Shown here in pieces: positions 7,540-16,847 of a DNA stretch of 64,000 bases (position 1 is the stretch's first letter; each line of letters opens with the position of its first letter). A program made the position numbers and the translations under genes. The DNA lies in NCBI GenBank assembly GCA_964429795.1, contig CAYSCW010000004.1:1-64000 (forward strand). Direction: 5' to 3'. Source of the DNA: CAYSCW01 sp964429795. GTDB lineage: Bacteria > Acidobacteriota > Aminicenantia > Aminicenantales > Aminicenantaceae. The notes under the pieces were generated by a model. It did no database searches. It was not told the origin of the DNA and saw only the letters and a program-made list of their open reading frames with translations.

Positions 7540-10500
7540 TTAGAAGGTAAAGCGCAGGCTGACCTTGAATACTCTGTTTCCGTAAGCGTCGGTGATACCG
7601 CCGTAATTTCCGAATCTTTCAAAAGTCGGGTTCGAAGGATCTGAGTAATCGACATAGCCGCCAGGGTTAGCGGTGTGCGTAGTGCCGGTTCCTAGGGAGT
7701 AGCCGCTTCTGCCTAGGGCGTTGATAATATCGACATAGCCACCTATAGTTCCAATCTCGCCCAGGCGGAATCTCTTTTCTAGCCTCAGGTCAAGGGTTGT
7801 CACAGGTGCCGTGCGTCTGGTTCCGTTTAGTTCTGTAGGAACGCTGATTGCTTCGCCAGGATCCCAGTACATGGGATCATCAGGAATATAGACTGTAACG
7901 GTTCTCCTCCAGGGCGAACCGCTCATGTGGTTGAAGTAGCCGCTGAGGACGAAGTCATAGGGCAGGATAACAGTGCTCTGGATCTTGATGTTGATCGGCC
8001 GGTCATAGTCAAGCCTTCCGCTATCATAGAGGAAGGAATTAGGATTGTCAAAAGTACCACTGGCGCCGTAGGAAGCGTTGTAATCGCCACCGATGTTGCC
8101 CCAGTTTTTGCTCCAGGTTAGAGATCCGAGAAGCTGCCAGCGGTTGGACATTCTCTTGTTGACGATGAGCTGAAGAGCCGTGTATTTTCGATAGGAGCCC
8201 TCGACGTTTGTTAGAAAATAGTGGGTATCAGGGGCATCGGCGAGACGAGCATAACAGGAGGATGTGATGTCATCACCTGTTCCGAATTCACCGTCGTCTC
8301 CAGGATCATTGAAGGTGAACTCTGTCCAGTAAGGACTGTTCGGACGGTAACCTTGCCAGGCTAAATCCTTTCCTAAACCGAAATCATTGACATCTTCAAA
8401 GACATTTTGTTTGTGCTTGTAGGTGAAGGTGAGGCCAACGCTTAAGTCTTTTGCCATCTCCCTTTCTATTCCGAAGGTGAATTCATCGGTGTAAGGAGCG
8501 CTTGCATCAAGGTCTATTTCGTCTTCTAAAGTATAAACACGGGGGTCAGTCGGCAAGTAACGAAACTCGAATCTATCCGAAGTTTCAATTATCCCATTGG
8601 TGTTATCGTCGAACCAGTACCAACCACCGCTATTTGGATACATGGGGTTGGCAAGAGAGAAGTACTGGATCATCAGGTATTCGTTGTACCTTGACCAGGA
8701 ACCTCTGATTGAAGTCTTGCCGTCTCCAAAAACATCATAGGAGAAGCCGAGACGGGGTGAGATGTGACTCCAGGTTTCGACTGCTCTCCCTGGAATATCC
8801 CAATCATCGTAAACTGTTGTTGGAGTTGCAGCTATCAGTAAAGGAAGAACGCCGTAAGGGTCTGGGGTTGCGCTATGATGCTGGTCGTTGAATCTTCCGG
8901 TGCTTGTGTCATACCGTACTCCCAAGTTCAAAGTCAGGCGACTCTTGATTGTCACACTGTCCTGTAAGAAGAAGCCATAATGCTTCATACTCTCTGATTC
9001 GACACTACTGCCTTCAGTCGGTCCACAGATACGAGAGTAGATACGGTATCTATTGGGCTCTGTAGCAGTAGGATAGGAAGGACCTCCTTCGTAAGTATAA
9101 ATCATCCATGGATTTTCTCTCCACCAATCCCAGTTGCCATCTACCCATTCGTATTCAGCCCCTATTTTTATTTCATGGCTGGCGCCGAGAAGATCATCTT
9201 GAAATAAAGTAGCAGCGACTGAAGGGTTAAACCTGTGGCGAAGATAAGTTTCCTCGAAGCGGGGGTTATTCCTGTAAATACCATAGTATCTGTCGTAGAG
9301 CTGGGGAGCATCTGAAATGGCGAATTCGCTGTAGGGAATAGGGAAAAAGCGTCTGATATATCCCACGCGGGCATCGATGAACATGTTCTGGCTTAATACC
9401 CAGTTGAGCTGAGAGCTTATAGTATGTCCCATTTCGTGGTCCCATCTTGTAGTAGAAGTTACATCCAGGTTAGATCCGATGCGGTTGGTGTAGAATTGCT
9501 CATCGATAATAGCTAAGTTATAGGTTGTCATCAGGCGAATGTTGGAAGCGAGCTGGAAGGTTAATTTGCCGAATATGTCGTATTCATCGTGGGGAGCAGC
9601 ATCCATAGTATAGACCATTGTCCCAGCAGCTATAGTGTCATCCCAAACAACGTGGTTAAAATCCCGCTCCCATTTGAAAAAACGGCCGTTGGTGAAGAAC
9701 CACAGGCGGTCTTGGATGATAGGTCCGCCTACGGATAAGGCGAAGTCCTGCCATGTATTCCAGCCAGCCGGTTTTGTCAGGCCTACAGCTTTCAGGTCCT
9801 CTGGGCTTAAAAGACTTTTCTGCATGTCTTTGTTGTAATATTCTACTGTGGCTCCGCCGTGGAACTCGTTTCCTCCAGATTTGGTGACGATGTTGACGAA
9901 TCCGCCATCAGCAATACCCACTTCTGCCGGGTGGCCGCCCAATCCAAACTCCACTTCTTCATAAACATCGATGTTAATGTTGGTCATGGGGTACATGACC
10001 ACAGGATCGTTGATGCTAACTCCGTCAATTGAATACTGATTGCCTCTAACCGTGCCTCCAGAAATGTAGGATGTTCGCCGGTAGCTCACATCTTCGGAGA
10101 CAGAGCCAGGAATGGAGTTGAGAACATCATAGAGGTCTCTGGCCATGGGGATGTTATAGATATAATTTTTGGAGTAGTTAACAGCTGTCTTGGATGTTTT
10201 GACGTCTACTGTGGGGGATATTCCGATAACTGTCACCTCTTCTTCTATTGTGGTCACTTCCATGTTGATCACAACACTTGTGGCTTTACCAATACTGACG
10301 TTTAAACCTTTTCTGAGGACAGTCTTGAAGCCCGGCATCTCTAAGGTTAGGGTATAGCCTGTGCCAGGAGGAAGGGCAGGGAAGCGGAAGGCTCCAGCTT
10401 CAGTTGTCACAAACGTCATCTTACCCTGTAAGGCAATCCCTGTTACAGTAACCGTGCAGCCAGGAAGAGAATTACCCTCGCTGTCAAGGACTGTACCTGA

Positions 10501-10596
10501 AATTGTGCCTGTCAGTTTTCCTTGAGCGCCTAAGAAAGAGGCAAGTCCGATGGTAAGTAAAGCAACCATCAGGACTTTAATTGATTTTCTTACCAA
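7540..10596 (-). CDS. TonB-dependent receptor with carboxypeptidase-regulatory-like N-terminus
   Basis: 1018 residues. Signal peptide 1-24 ('LASFLGAQG'), a carboxypeptidase-regulatory-like beta-sandwich at about 28-115 ('ISGTVLDSEGNSLPGCTVTV'), a plug domain at about 130-240 ('NIPMARDLYDVLNSIPG', 'YSIDGVSIND'), then a long beta-barrel ending in an aromatic residue ('VFKVSLRFTF'), as outer-membrane proteins do. This is the 'Oar-like' layout common in Acidobacteriota; such receptors take up large or scarce ligands with TonB energy, and the ligand is unknown here. The start codon is TTG, chosen because AGGAGG sits 5 bases upstream. The gene stands alone with its own terminator. Confidence 0.9.
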   Translation of the reverse strand: MVRKSIKVLMVALLTIGLASFLGAQGKLTGTISGTVLDSEGNSLPGCTVTVTGIALQGKMTFVTTEAGAFRFPALPPGTGYTLTLEMPGFKTVLRKGLNVSIGKATSVVINMEVTTIEEEVTVIGISPTVDVKTSKTAVNYSKNYIYNIPMARDLYDVLNSIPGSVSEDVSYRRTSYISGGTVRGNQYSIDGVSINDPVVMYPMTNINIDVYEEVEFGLGGHPAEVGIADGGFVNIVTKSGGNEFHGGATVEYYNKDMQKSLLSPEDLKAVGLTKPAGWNTWQDFALSVGGPIIQDRLWFFTNGRFFKWERDFNHVVWDDTIAAGTMVYTMDAAPHDEYDIFGKLTFQLASNIRLMTTYNLAIIDEQFYTNRIGSNLDVTSTTRWDHEMGHTISSQLNWVLSQNMFIDARVGYIRRFFPIPYSEFAISDAPQLYDRYYGIYRNNPRFEETYLRHRFNPSVAATLFQDDLLGASHEIKIGAEYEWVDGNWDWWRENPWMIYTYEGGPSYPTATEPNRYRIYSRICGPTEGSSVESESMKHYGFFLQDSVTIKSRLTLNLGVRYDTSTGRFNDQHHSATPDPYGVLPLLIAATPTTVYDDWDIPGRAVETWSHISPRLGFSYDVFGDGKTSIRGSWSRYNEYLMIQYFSLANPMYPNSGGWYWFDDNTNGIIETSDRFEFRYLPTDPRVYTLEDEIDLDASAPYTDEFTFGIEREMAKDLSVGLTFTYKHKQNVFEDVNDFGLGKDLAWQGYRPNSPYWTEFTFNDPGDDGEFGTGDDITSSCYARLADAPDTHYFLTNVEGSYRKYTALQLIVNKRMSNRWQLLGSLTWSKNWGNIGGDYNASYGASGTFDNPNSFLYDSGRLDYDRPINIKIQSTVILPYDFVLSGYFNHMSGSPWRRTVTVYIPDDPMYWDPGEAISVPTELNGTRRTAPVTTLDLRLEKRFRLGEIGTIGGYVDIINALGRSGYSLGTGTTHTANPGGYVDYSDPSNPTFERFGNYGGITDAYGNRVFKVSLRFTF

Positions 10597-11006
10597 TTTT
10601 TCCTCCTTAAGTCTCTTTGACTTTTTTGTTTTTTCGATCTTATCCTGCTTTCACAGGATGCCCTCTCCCACCTTTTAAAGAAAGGTTATGGAGAACTAAA
10701 GAAATTTGTCATCTTACTTTTCTCTTTTTGTCACCCCCTTTACATAAATTTTTTTCTTTTTGTAGACATAATACTACTAAAGTATGATGTATTAATGAAA
10801 TTCAAGGATGCAAAATCCATGCCAATAATAATAATAGTCTAAGTTATTGAAAATTAAAGATTTACATTTATTCTTAGATTTGTTGGAAGAGTAATTAATC
10901 CAAAATATTGAATTATATACAATTTTTTGGATTTTTTGACATACTTTTAAGCTTCGAAGTTCTCACTTTTTGTTTTGGCGGATTTGGGAAGCATAGGCGG
11001 TATTGA
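10597..11006. other. Intergenic region upstream of the TonB receptor
   Basis: About 410 AT-rich bases without a convincing gene. The leader of the TonB receptor contains an inverted repeat, ATCCTG at 10642-10647 and CAGGAT at 10654-10659 with a 6-base loop, which could be a small hairpin or operator. I could not place a convincing promoter. Confidence 0.4.
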
Positions 11007-11804
11007 ACTGGCTGTTTTAACCGGCGTGAGTTCCTGCGCCTCGTCGGAAGCACAGCCATAGCTTTAGCCCTTCCAGAAATCCTGTCTGCAGAGCCCCAGT
11101 CTTCCTTAACCACTTCCTTTGTCTACGATGATATCTACCTCAAACACAAGACCGGTAAATTCCATCCGGAGAATCCCCGGCGTCTTGAGCATATCCTATA
11201 AAGAACGCCTTCTGTGCTATTCGCCCCCCAGGCCATCATGCTACTCCTAACCGCGGGATGGGTTTCTGCCTTATCAACAATGTAGCTATTGCAGCAAAAT
11301 ACCTTCAAAGAAAACACAGAATAGAAAAGGTTTTGATCGTCGATTGGGATGTCCACCACGGAAACGGGACCCAGGATATCTTTTACCAGGACGGAAGCGT
11401 GTTTTTCTTCAGCACCCACCAGTGGCCATGGTATCCATGGTCAGGAAGCGTGGATGAGATTGGAGAGGGGTGAGGGACGAGGGACGACGCTCAACGCTCC
11501 TCTTCCCGCAGGCTCTGGTGACAAAGACCTGCTTGAGGCCTTCGAGAACAAACTTCAACCCCAGGCCGATAGATTCAAGCCTGATTTCGTTCTCATTTCT
11601 GCTGGTTTTGATTCCAGGATTAGCGATCCCCTTGGCCGTTTCCGAGTAACCGATGAAGGATTTAAGAAGCTTACCCGGATCATGCTCCAGATTGCTGGAG
11701 ACCATGCCGAAGGACGCCTGATTTCGATGCTTGAAGGAGGCTACAACCTAAAGGGGCTTGCTAAGGCAATTCCCGCTCACATCGAAACACTTGTCATGGA
11801 TTAA
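11007..11804 (+). pseudogene. Tat-signal histone-deacetylase-family protein, broken by deletion and frameshifts
   Basis: Three frames must be joined to read this gene. First, from 11007: a twin-arginine signal 'NRREFLRLVGSTAIALALP', then 'FVYDDIYLKHKTGKFHPE' up to a stop at about 11201. Second, from about 11220: 'RPPGHHATPNRGMGFCLINN' and 'DWDVHHGNGTQDIF', which hold the catalytic His pair and the Zn-binding Asp/His of the HDAC/acetoin-utilisation superfamily. Third, from about 11470: 'DFVLISAGFDSRISDPL' and the C-terminal 'MLEGGYNLKGLA'. About 90-100 residues expected between the first and second parts are missing. The intact ancestor would have been an exported deacetylase or amidohydrolase. 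Confidence 0.8.
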
Positions 11805-11959
11805 ACAAAAAATCTTAAGCCCGGCTTACGTTTTTTAAAAAATAGGAGTCGCGAATGCCTATAATAGATAGGGTGTCCCAAAATGGGACGTTTTAGATTT
11901 TGACACTGTGGGTGATTCTCTGTTATATGTTTTTTGATTGATTAACACGAGGCGTCCGG

Positions 11960-13174
11960 ATGAAACCGAACATGAAAAAATTCTTTGTGTTTTTTTCGCT
12001 TGCCTTTATCTTTCTCAGCGTATGCAAAGTTAAAACGGAATTTCTGCCTCATGCCAGACCGGAATCCGTGGGGATGTCGACAGATCGACTCTCCCGGGTG
12101 GACAGAATCATCAGGGAAGCCATCGATCGCAAAGACTTTCCGGGAGCCGTGATACTCGTTGCGAGAAAGGGGAAGATAGTCTGGCGCAAGGCTTTTGGAC
12201 ACAGTCAATGGATTCCTGAAATGGCTCCGATGGGTATCTCGATGATGTTCGATATGGCATCGATCACCAAGCCAATCGCCACCGCCACCTCGGTCATGAT
12301 CCTTGTGGAACGGGGAAAGATCCGGTTGTGGGACAAAGTGACGGATTTTGTTCCTCCGTTTTCAGTCTATGTTGATGAAGAAGGAAAAAAAGGGGAGGAG
12401 GCGCGCTTGTGGCATCTTCTCACTCACACCTCTGGTCTCCCCTCTTATACCGATGAGAAGGAAGTGGAAGAAAAATATGGGAATCCGGTGGCCCTGGAGT
12501 CCATGGTTGAACATATCGCCCGATTGGATAAGCTGAGCGCTCCGGGTGAAGAGTTCCATTACAGCTGTCTAGGCTTCATCACTCTCTCTTATGTTGTAAA
12601 AAAAGTCTCGGGAAAAAACATCGCGGAATTCGCCAGAGAAAATATTTTTAAACCGTTGAAAATGGATCACACGATGTATGTGCCCCCTGAAGGATTCCTT
12701 GCTCGATGTGTCCTGACACAGGTGTACGACGGAGAGCCGCTTGTCGGAGTCGTTCACGATCCTTTGGCCAGATTGTTGGGAGGTGTCTCGGGAAATGCAG
12801 GTCTGTTTTCAACGGCAGATGATCTGGTAGTCTTTGCCCAAATGATGCTCAACAAGGGAGAATTCAAAGGAGTGCGCATCCTGAGCCCATTGGCCGTGGA
12901 GAGGATGACGGAAATTTACCGCATCACGGACTTTGCCGGACGCGGACTGGGCTGGGACCTGGAGTCTGACTATTCCACCAATCAAGGCGACCTGTTCGGG
13001 CCGAACGCTTTCGGTCACACCGGATATACGGGCACATCTCTGATCATCGACCCTGATACCGAGACAATCGTCATATTCTTGACCAACAGTGTGCATCCCG
13101 AAGATAAAGGGGACATCGTCTCCATGCGCAGCCGAGTGGCCAATGTGGTGGCCGCCTCGATATTAGAGAAATAA
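11960..13174 (+). CDS. Class-C beta-lactamase-like serine hydrolase/esterase
   Basis: 404 residues with an N-terminal signal (residues 6-22). The serine-hydrolase motifs of the beta-lactamase/esterase (EstB-like) family are present: S-x-x-K as Ser101-Ile-Thr-Lys104 in 'FDMASITKP', the tyrosine motif at Tyr201 ('FHYSCLGF', where Asn of Y-x-N is Cys), and 'HTGYTGTS' near the C-terminus in place of K-T-G. Ser acts as nucleophile and Lys as base. Most of these proteins are esterases or D-aminopeptidases, and true beta-lactamase activity is not implied. A possible promoter lies upstream (TTGACA ending near 11905, then a TATAT-rich block). The gene stands alone. Confidence 0.82.
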   Translation: MKPNMKKFFVFFSLAFIFLSVCKVKTEFLPHARPESVGMSTDRLSRVDRIIREAIDRKDFPGAVILVARKGKIVWRKAFGHSQWIPEMAPMGISMMFDMASITKPIATATSVMILVERGKIRLWDKVTDFVPPFSVYVDEEGKKGEEARLWHLLTHTSGLPSYTDEKEVEEKYGNPVALESMVEHIARLDKLSAPGEEFHYSCLGFITLSYVVKKVSGKNIAEFARENIFKPLKMDHTMYVPPEGFLARCVLTQVYDGEPLVGVVHDPLARLLGGVSGNAGLFSTADDLVVFAQMMLNKGEFKGVRILSPLAVERMTEIYRITDFAGRGLGWDLESDYSTNQGDLFGPNAFGHTGYTGTSLIIDPDTETIVIFLTNSVHPEDKGDIVSMRSRVANVVAASILEK

Positions 13175-13250
13175 GCGGTAATCTCCCGTTTTGCATCCCT
13201 GCGGCTTTTTGGCCCGCCATGATCAATTCCCGAATATCATTGATATCTCT

Positions 13251-13307
13251 TCGAGCCGTAATCTAGACTTCCTCACGATGGTTGGATGGGAAAATTGACA
13301 CAAAGAG
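13251..13307 (+). repeat. Left copy of a 57-bp direct repeat
   Basis: This matches 16731-16787 at 52 of 57 positions; the core TTGGATGGGAAAATTGACAC is identical in both. The copies flank the PadR/permease cassette. This copy lies just after a short ATG-started stub (13219 onward) whose last residues are similar to the permease-like stub before the right copy. Confidence 0.8.
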
Positions 13308-13515
13308 GCTCAGTTGGCCGCCACATTCGAGCTACCTCCCTTCGAATATCAGCAGCGACTCCGGCGGGGATGATTGGGAAGGAAGGGATCCAGAGTTTCA
13401 GGTGTTGATCGAGATCAGTTCTGTCGATTTTGATTACATAGAGATGTTGAAGATAGAACATGGCTAATCCAGCGGATTTTTTACGCTACGAATAACGTTT
13501 CCGTTTTCCCATTTT

Positions 13516-13598
13516 TTGACAACCTTTTTCTCAGCATTTACGTATATATATATGACGATCCTAAAAATTTGAAACATATTTATATCGGCCGATATAAA
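13516..13598 (+). promoter_or_regulatory. padR promoter region with 20-bp palindromic operator
   Basis: TTGACA at 13516-13521 is a perfect -35; the -10 is less clear (TATATA at 13543-13548 is 21 bp away, TACGTA at 13539 is 17 bp away). Between this and the ribosome-binding site lies a perfect 20-base palindrome at 13579-13598 (half site TTTATATCGG). PadR regulators typically bind palindromes in their own leader, so this is the likely self-operator. Confidence 0.6.
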
Positions 13599-13617
13599 AA
13601 ATGAGAAGGAGGATGGC

Positions 13618-13935
13618 TTGAGGCTTTTAACGAGAACAGAAGAATTTATCTTACTGGCTATTTGGAGATTGAAAGAGAACGCCTACTGTGTCCCCATAAG
13701 GGCCGAGATTTCTGAGATTACAGGAGAGAAATGGTCCCTCGGGTCCGTTTATATGCCTTTGGATAGGCTCGTCAAAAGGGGTTTTCTGGATTCATATCTA
13801 TCGGAGGCAACTCCAGAAAGAGGAGGTAGGCAAAAACGTATTTATAAGCTAACCCAGGAGGGATTAAAAGCTTTGGAAAAGATTCGAGCTGTCCAGAGCC
13901 GTATGTGGGATGAGGTCCCAGAACTGATTAAATAA
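13618..13935 (+). CDS. PadR-family transcriptional regulator
   Basis: 105 residues with the PadR winged helix-turn-helix layout: 'LTRTEEFILLAIWRLKENAY' as helix 1, the recognition region around 'WSLGSVYMPLDRLVKRGFL', and a beta-wing 'GGRQKRIYKLTQEGLKALE'. It is of the short PadR type lacking a long dimerisation tail. The start codon is TTG, set by a well-placed GAAGGAGG. It ends 7 bases before the long permease gene, the standard arrangement of PadR with ADOP permeases, so it most likely represses this two-gene operon through the palindrome in its leader. The inducing signal is unknown. Confidence 0.88.
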   Translation: MRLLTRTEEFILLAIWRLKENAYCVPIRAEISEITGEKWSLGSVYMPLDRLVKRGFLDSYLSEATPERGGRQKRIYKLTQEGLKALEKIRAVQSRMWDEVPELIK

Positions 13936-13942
13936 ATCAAAT

Positions 13943-16552
13943 ATGCAAAACAAGAAGATCCATCATAAGCCTCCGAAGACTGCGGAATGGATTTTGAATT
14001 TTATACTTCCAGATAGGGAATGGGAAACACCACTCGGCGATTTCGAAGAATTTTACAACGAAATTGCTGATAAAAAAGGTATCTCACTAGCCCAATCTTG
14101 GTACTGGTGGCAAATTGTCAGATTAATCCCAATAAAAATATTGAATGAAATTTATTGGAGTTTTGAGATGATTAAAAACTACTTGAAAGTGGCTTTACGG
14201 AACATCAGAAGGCATAAGGTTTTTTCTGTTATCAACATCTCTGGCTTGGCAATCGGTATGGCCTGCTGTATTCTTATTTTCTTGTGGGTTCAGGATGAAT
14301 TAAGCTTCGATCAATTTCATCAGAATGCGGATCATCTGTATCTTGTGGCTACTCATGAGCGTTACGGGACAAGGATATCGACTTCAAGCGGTACGCCTTC
14401 AGCCATAGGACCGGCTTTGAAAGCTGAATATCCCGAAATCGTCGACGCTGCCCGCATATGCAACGGCCCTCATGCCCTGAATTTTGCCTGCGGAGATAAA
14501 AGGCTTCAAGAAGAAGTTGAGGCTGTTGATCCCTCTTTTCTTGAAATATTCACCTTTCCATTGCTTCAGGGAGATCCAAACTCTGCCCTTTCTGACTCTC
14601 ATTCCATCGTCATGACAAAACGCATGGCACTAAAATATTTTGGTACTGAAAATCCTCTCGGGCAGATCATACGGATTGAAAACAAATATGACTTTAAAGT
14701 TACGGGCGTCCTGGATGAAATTCCCCATAATTCCATTCTCCAATTTGATTTCCTGGTTCCGATCGAATTTTTGAGCGAACACTGGCAGTTTCCTGAACTC
14801 CTGACACGCTGGTCTGATTTTTCTTTTACCACATATGCTCTACTTCAGAAGGGCGCTTCTTATGAGGATGTAACTCGAAAGATTGCGGGTCGGATCAAAC
14901 AGGAGAATCAAAACTTCGATGGCGATACCTTCCTCAGACCTTTTACCCTGCTCTATCTTCATGGGTTGGGGACAGGACGAGGGCAGATAGCCATGGTCCG
15001 CATGTTTTCGATGATCGCGGTTTTTATCCTACTCATCGCCTGTATTAACTTCATGAACCTGTCCACAGCCCGGGCCGGATATCGCGCCAAAGAGATCGGA
15101 ATGCGCAAGGTTACTGGGGCAAACCGGTTTGATATCATTAAGCAATTCTATGGAGAGTCAGTTTTAACGGCCTTCCTCGGGCTATTCCTGGCTGTTTTGC
15201 TAGTCATCATTCTCCTTCCCATTTTTAACAGGCTCACGGCCAAAACCATAGCTTTCGATATCTTCAAAAGCCCTGAATTATTGCTTGGATTGCCTGGGGT
15301 GGCCCTTCTAAGCGGTCTTATTGCCGGTTTCTATCCAGCCCTTTTTATGTCATCCTTCCAGCCAGCCAAGATTATGAAAGAAACTGTAGGTATTGGTTCC
15401 AGAAGTTCATGGTTTCGAAAAATTCTTGTCGTTTTGCAGTTTGCCTTATCCATCGGCTTGATCATTCGAACATTCGTTGCCTATAAACAGCTTGACTACA
15501 TGCATCATATGGACCTGGGTTTTAATCGGGATCACCTCGTTTATGTGCCGATAAGCGGGGTGCTCGAACGACAGTATGAAGCCGCCAAACAAGAACTGCT
15601 GAAAATATCAGGTGTCTCCAGCGTTTCGTTAACCTCTCGAACTCCCATCGGATTTTACTCAGGAGGAAGTGATTGGGAATGGGAAGGAAAGAGTCCGGAT
15701 GTCAACCCTCATGTTCGCTATTTTTGCTGTGATCACGACTTCGCCAACACCTTCGAGATTAAGATGATCCAAGGACAATTTTATTCCAGAGAACTTATGA
15801 CAACTGACTCAATAAAAGCTGGCCAGTTGGTCATCAATGAGGAGCTAGCCCTAATAATCGGTAGGGAAAATCCGGTGGGTACCCGTATCTCCCAGGAATC
15901 CTCCCATTTTCAGATCATAGGAGTGATTAAGGACTTCAATTACTGGCCGCTCTACTGGAGAAGTGGTCCCTTGATTATTTTTTATAAGACTTATCACAAG
16001 ACAGGAGAACCGCGATATAAATATATTTTTGCCCGCATACAACCGGAAAATATCCCTCAGACCATCGCAGATATCAAGAAGGTCATAACAAAAATGAACC
16101 CGGAATTTCCCTTCATCTATCGTTTTCTGGATGAAGATTACGATCAGTTGTACCGTTCGGAAGAACGGGGAGGTGCGATTTTTCAGACATTTGCCATCCT
16201 GGCTGTATTAATATCTTGTTTAGGGCTTTTCGGCCTAGCCTCATTCATGGCTGAACAGAGGACAAAGGAAATCGGAATTCGCAGAGTATTGGGTTCTTCA
16301 GTGAGAGGAATCGTCATTTTGGTCACCAAGGACTTTCTCAAATGTGTTCTTATGGCCAACCTGATTGCCTGGCCACTGGCATGGTATGTATCGCATAAGT
16401 GGCTCCAAAATTTTGCTTACCGCACCAGTATAAGCCTGTCGATATTTCTGCTGTCTGCCGCCCTAGCGCTGTTCATTGCCTTGCTAACTGTAAGCTATCA
16501 AGCCACCAGAGCTGCTATAACCAATCCGGTTGACGCGTTAAGGTATGAATAG
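13943..16552 (+). CDS. ADOP-type ABC transporter permease (MacB-like, duplicated)
   Basis: 869 residues. Residues 1-70 form the extra 'permease prefix' domain ('PKTAEWILNFILPDREWETP', 'SWYWWQIVRLIP'). From about 75 follows a MacB/FtsX-type unit ('LKVALRNIRRHKVFSVINIS', periplasmic MacB_PCD domain, FtsX helices around 350-490), and then a second such unit ends with 'EIGIRRVLGSS' and four-helix FtsX membrane segments. This duplicated, ATPase-less permease paired with PadR is the 'acidobacterial duplicated orphan permease' type. The substrate is unknown; relatives export peptides, antibiotics or lipoproteins. No Shine-Dalgarno is evident, so translation is probably coupled to padR. Confidence 0.88.
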   Translation: MQNKKIHHKPPKTAEWILNFILPDREWETPLGDFEEFYNEIADKKGISLAQSWYWWQIVRLIPIKILNEIYWSFEMIKNYLKVALRNIRRHKVFSVINISGLAIGMACCILIFLWVQDELSFDQFHQNADHLYLVATHERYGTRISTSSGTPSAIGPALKAEYPEIVDAARICNGPHALNFACGDKRLQEEVEAVDPSFLEIFTFPLLQGDPNSALSDSHSIVMTKRMALKYFGTENPLGQIIRIENKYDFKVTGVLDEIPHNSILQFDFLVPIEFLSEHWQFPELLTRWSDFSFTTYALLQKGASYEDVTRKIAGRIKQENQNFDGDTFLRPFTLLYLHGLGTGRGQIAMVRMFSMIAVFILLIACINFMNLSTARAGYRAKEIGMRKVTGANRFDIIKQFYGESVLTAFLGLFLAVLLVIILLPIFNRLTAKTIAFDIFKSPELLLGLPGVALLSGLIAGFYPALFMSSFQPAKIMKETVGIGSRSSWFRKILVVLQFALSIGLIIRTFVAYKQLDYMHHMDLGFNRDHLVYVPISGVLERQYEAAKQELLKISGVSSVSLTSRTPIGFYSGGSDWEWEGKSPDVNPHVRYFCCDHDFANTFEIKMIQGQFYSRELMTTDSIKAGQLVINEELALIIGRENPVGTRISQESSHFQIIGVIKDFNYWPLYWRSGPLIIFYKTYHKTGEPRYKYIFARIQPENIPQTIADIKKVITKMNPEFPFIYRFLDEDYDQLYRSEERGGAIFQTFAILAVLISCLGLFGLASFMAEQRTKEIGIRRVLGSSVRGIVILVTKDFLKCVLMANLIAWPLAWYVSHKWLQNFAYRTSISLSIFLLSAALALFIALLTVSYQATRAAITNPVDALRYE

Positions 16553-16701
16553 TAGATCAGTTGGCTTTGTTCGCTGACGCACACCTATTGATCCCTAAAC
16601 GGACATTTTTTAAAAACAATCCGACACATTTTTTCTTCTTTCTCCTTGAGTCCATGTGGGCATAATTATTGCTGAATGAAGGTATACAGGAAAAGCAAGT
16701 T

Positions 16702-16787
16702 ATGTTCAGGGATTATTTAAAAATCGCCTTTCGAACCGTGATCTTCACTTCCTCACGACGGTTGGATGGGAAAATTGACACAAAGAG
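16702..16787 (+). pseudogene. Permease N-terminal stub running into the right repeat copy
   Basis: An ATG at 16702 opens 'MFRDYLKIAFRT', matching the start of ADOP permease cores ('MIKNYLKVALRNI' in the gene just upstream). After about 13 codons the sequence becomes the 57-bp repeat and the similarity ends. This looks like the truncated start of a second permease gene. The frame runs on for about 25 unrelated residues. Confidence 0.5.
16731..16787 (+). repeat. Right copy of the 57-bp direct repeat
   Basis: Direct-orientation partner of 13251-13307 at a distance of 3480 bp, with five mismatches in 57. It lies 179 bases past the end of the permease gene. Confidence 0.8.
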
Positions 16788-16847
16788 CATCAATCGGACT
16801 TCACAGCCGAAAAGCAATTTTTTATAAACTGCCTTGCTTGGACAGGC

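Noticed and set aside
11960..13174. A true beta-lactamase resistance gene
   Set aside because: The S-x-x-K, Tyr and H-T-G motifs are those of the broad esterase/peptidase group; there is no regulator or other sign of resistance function.
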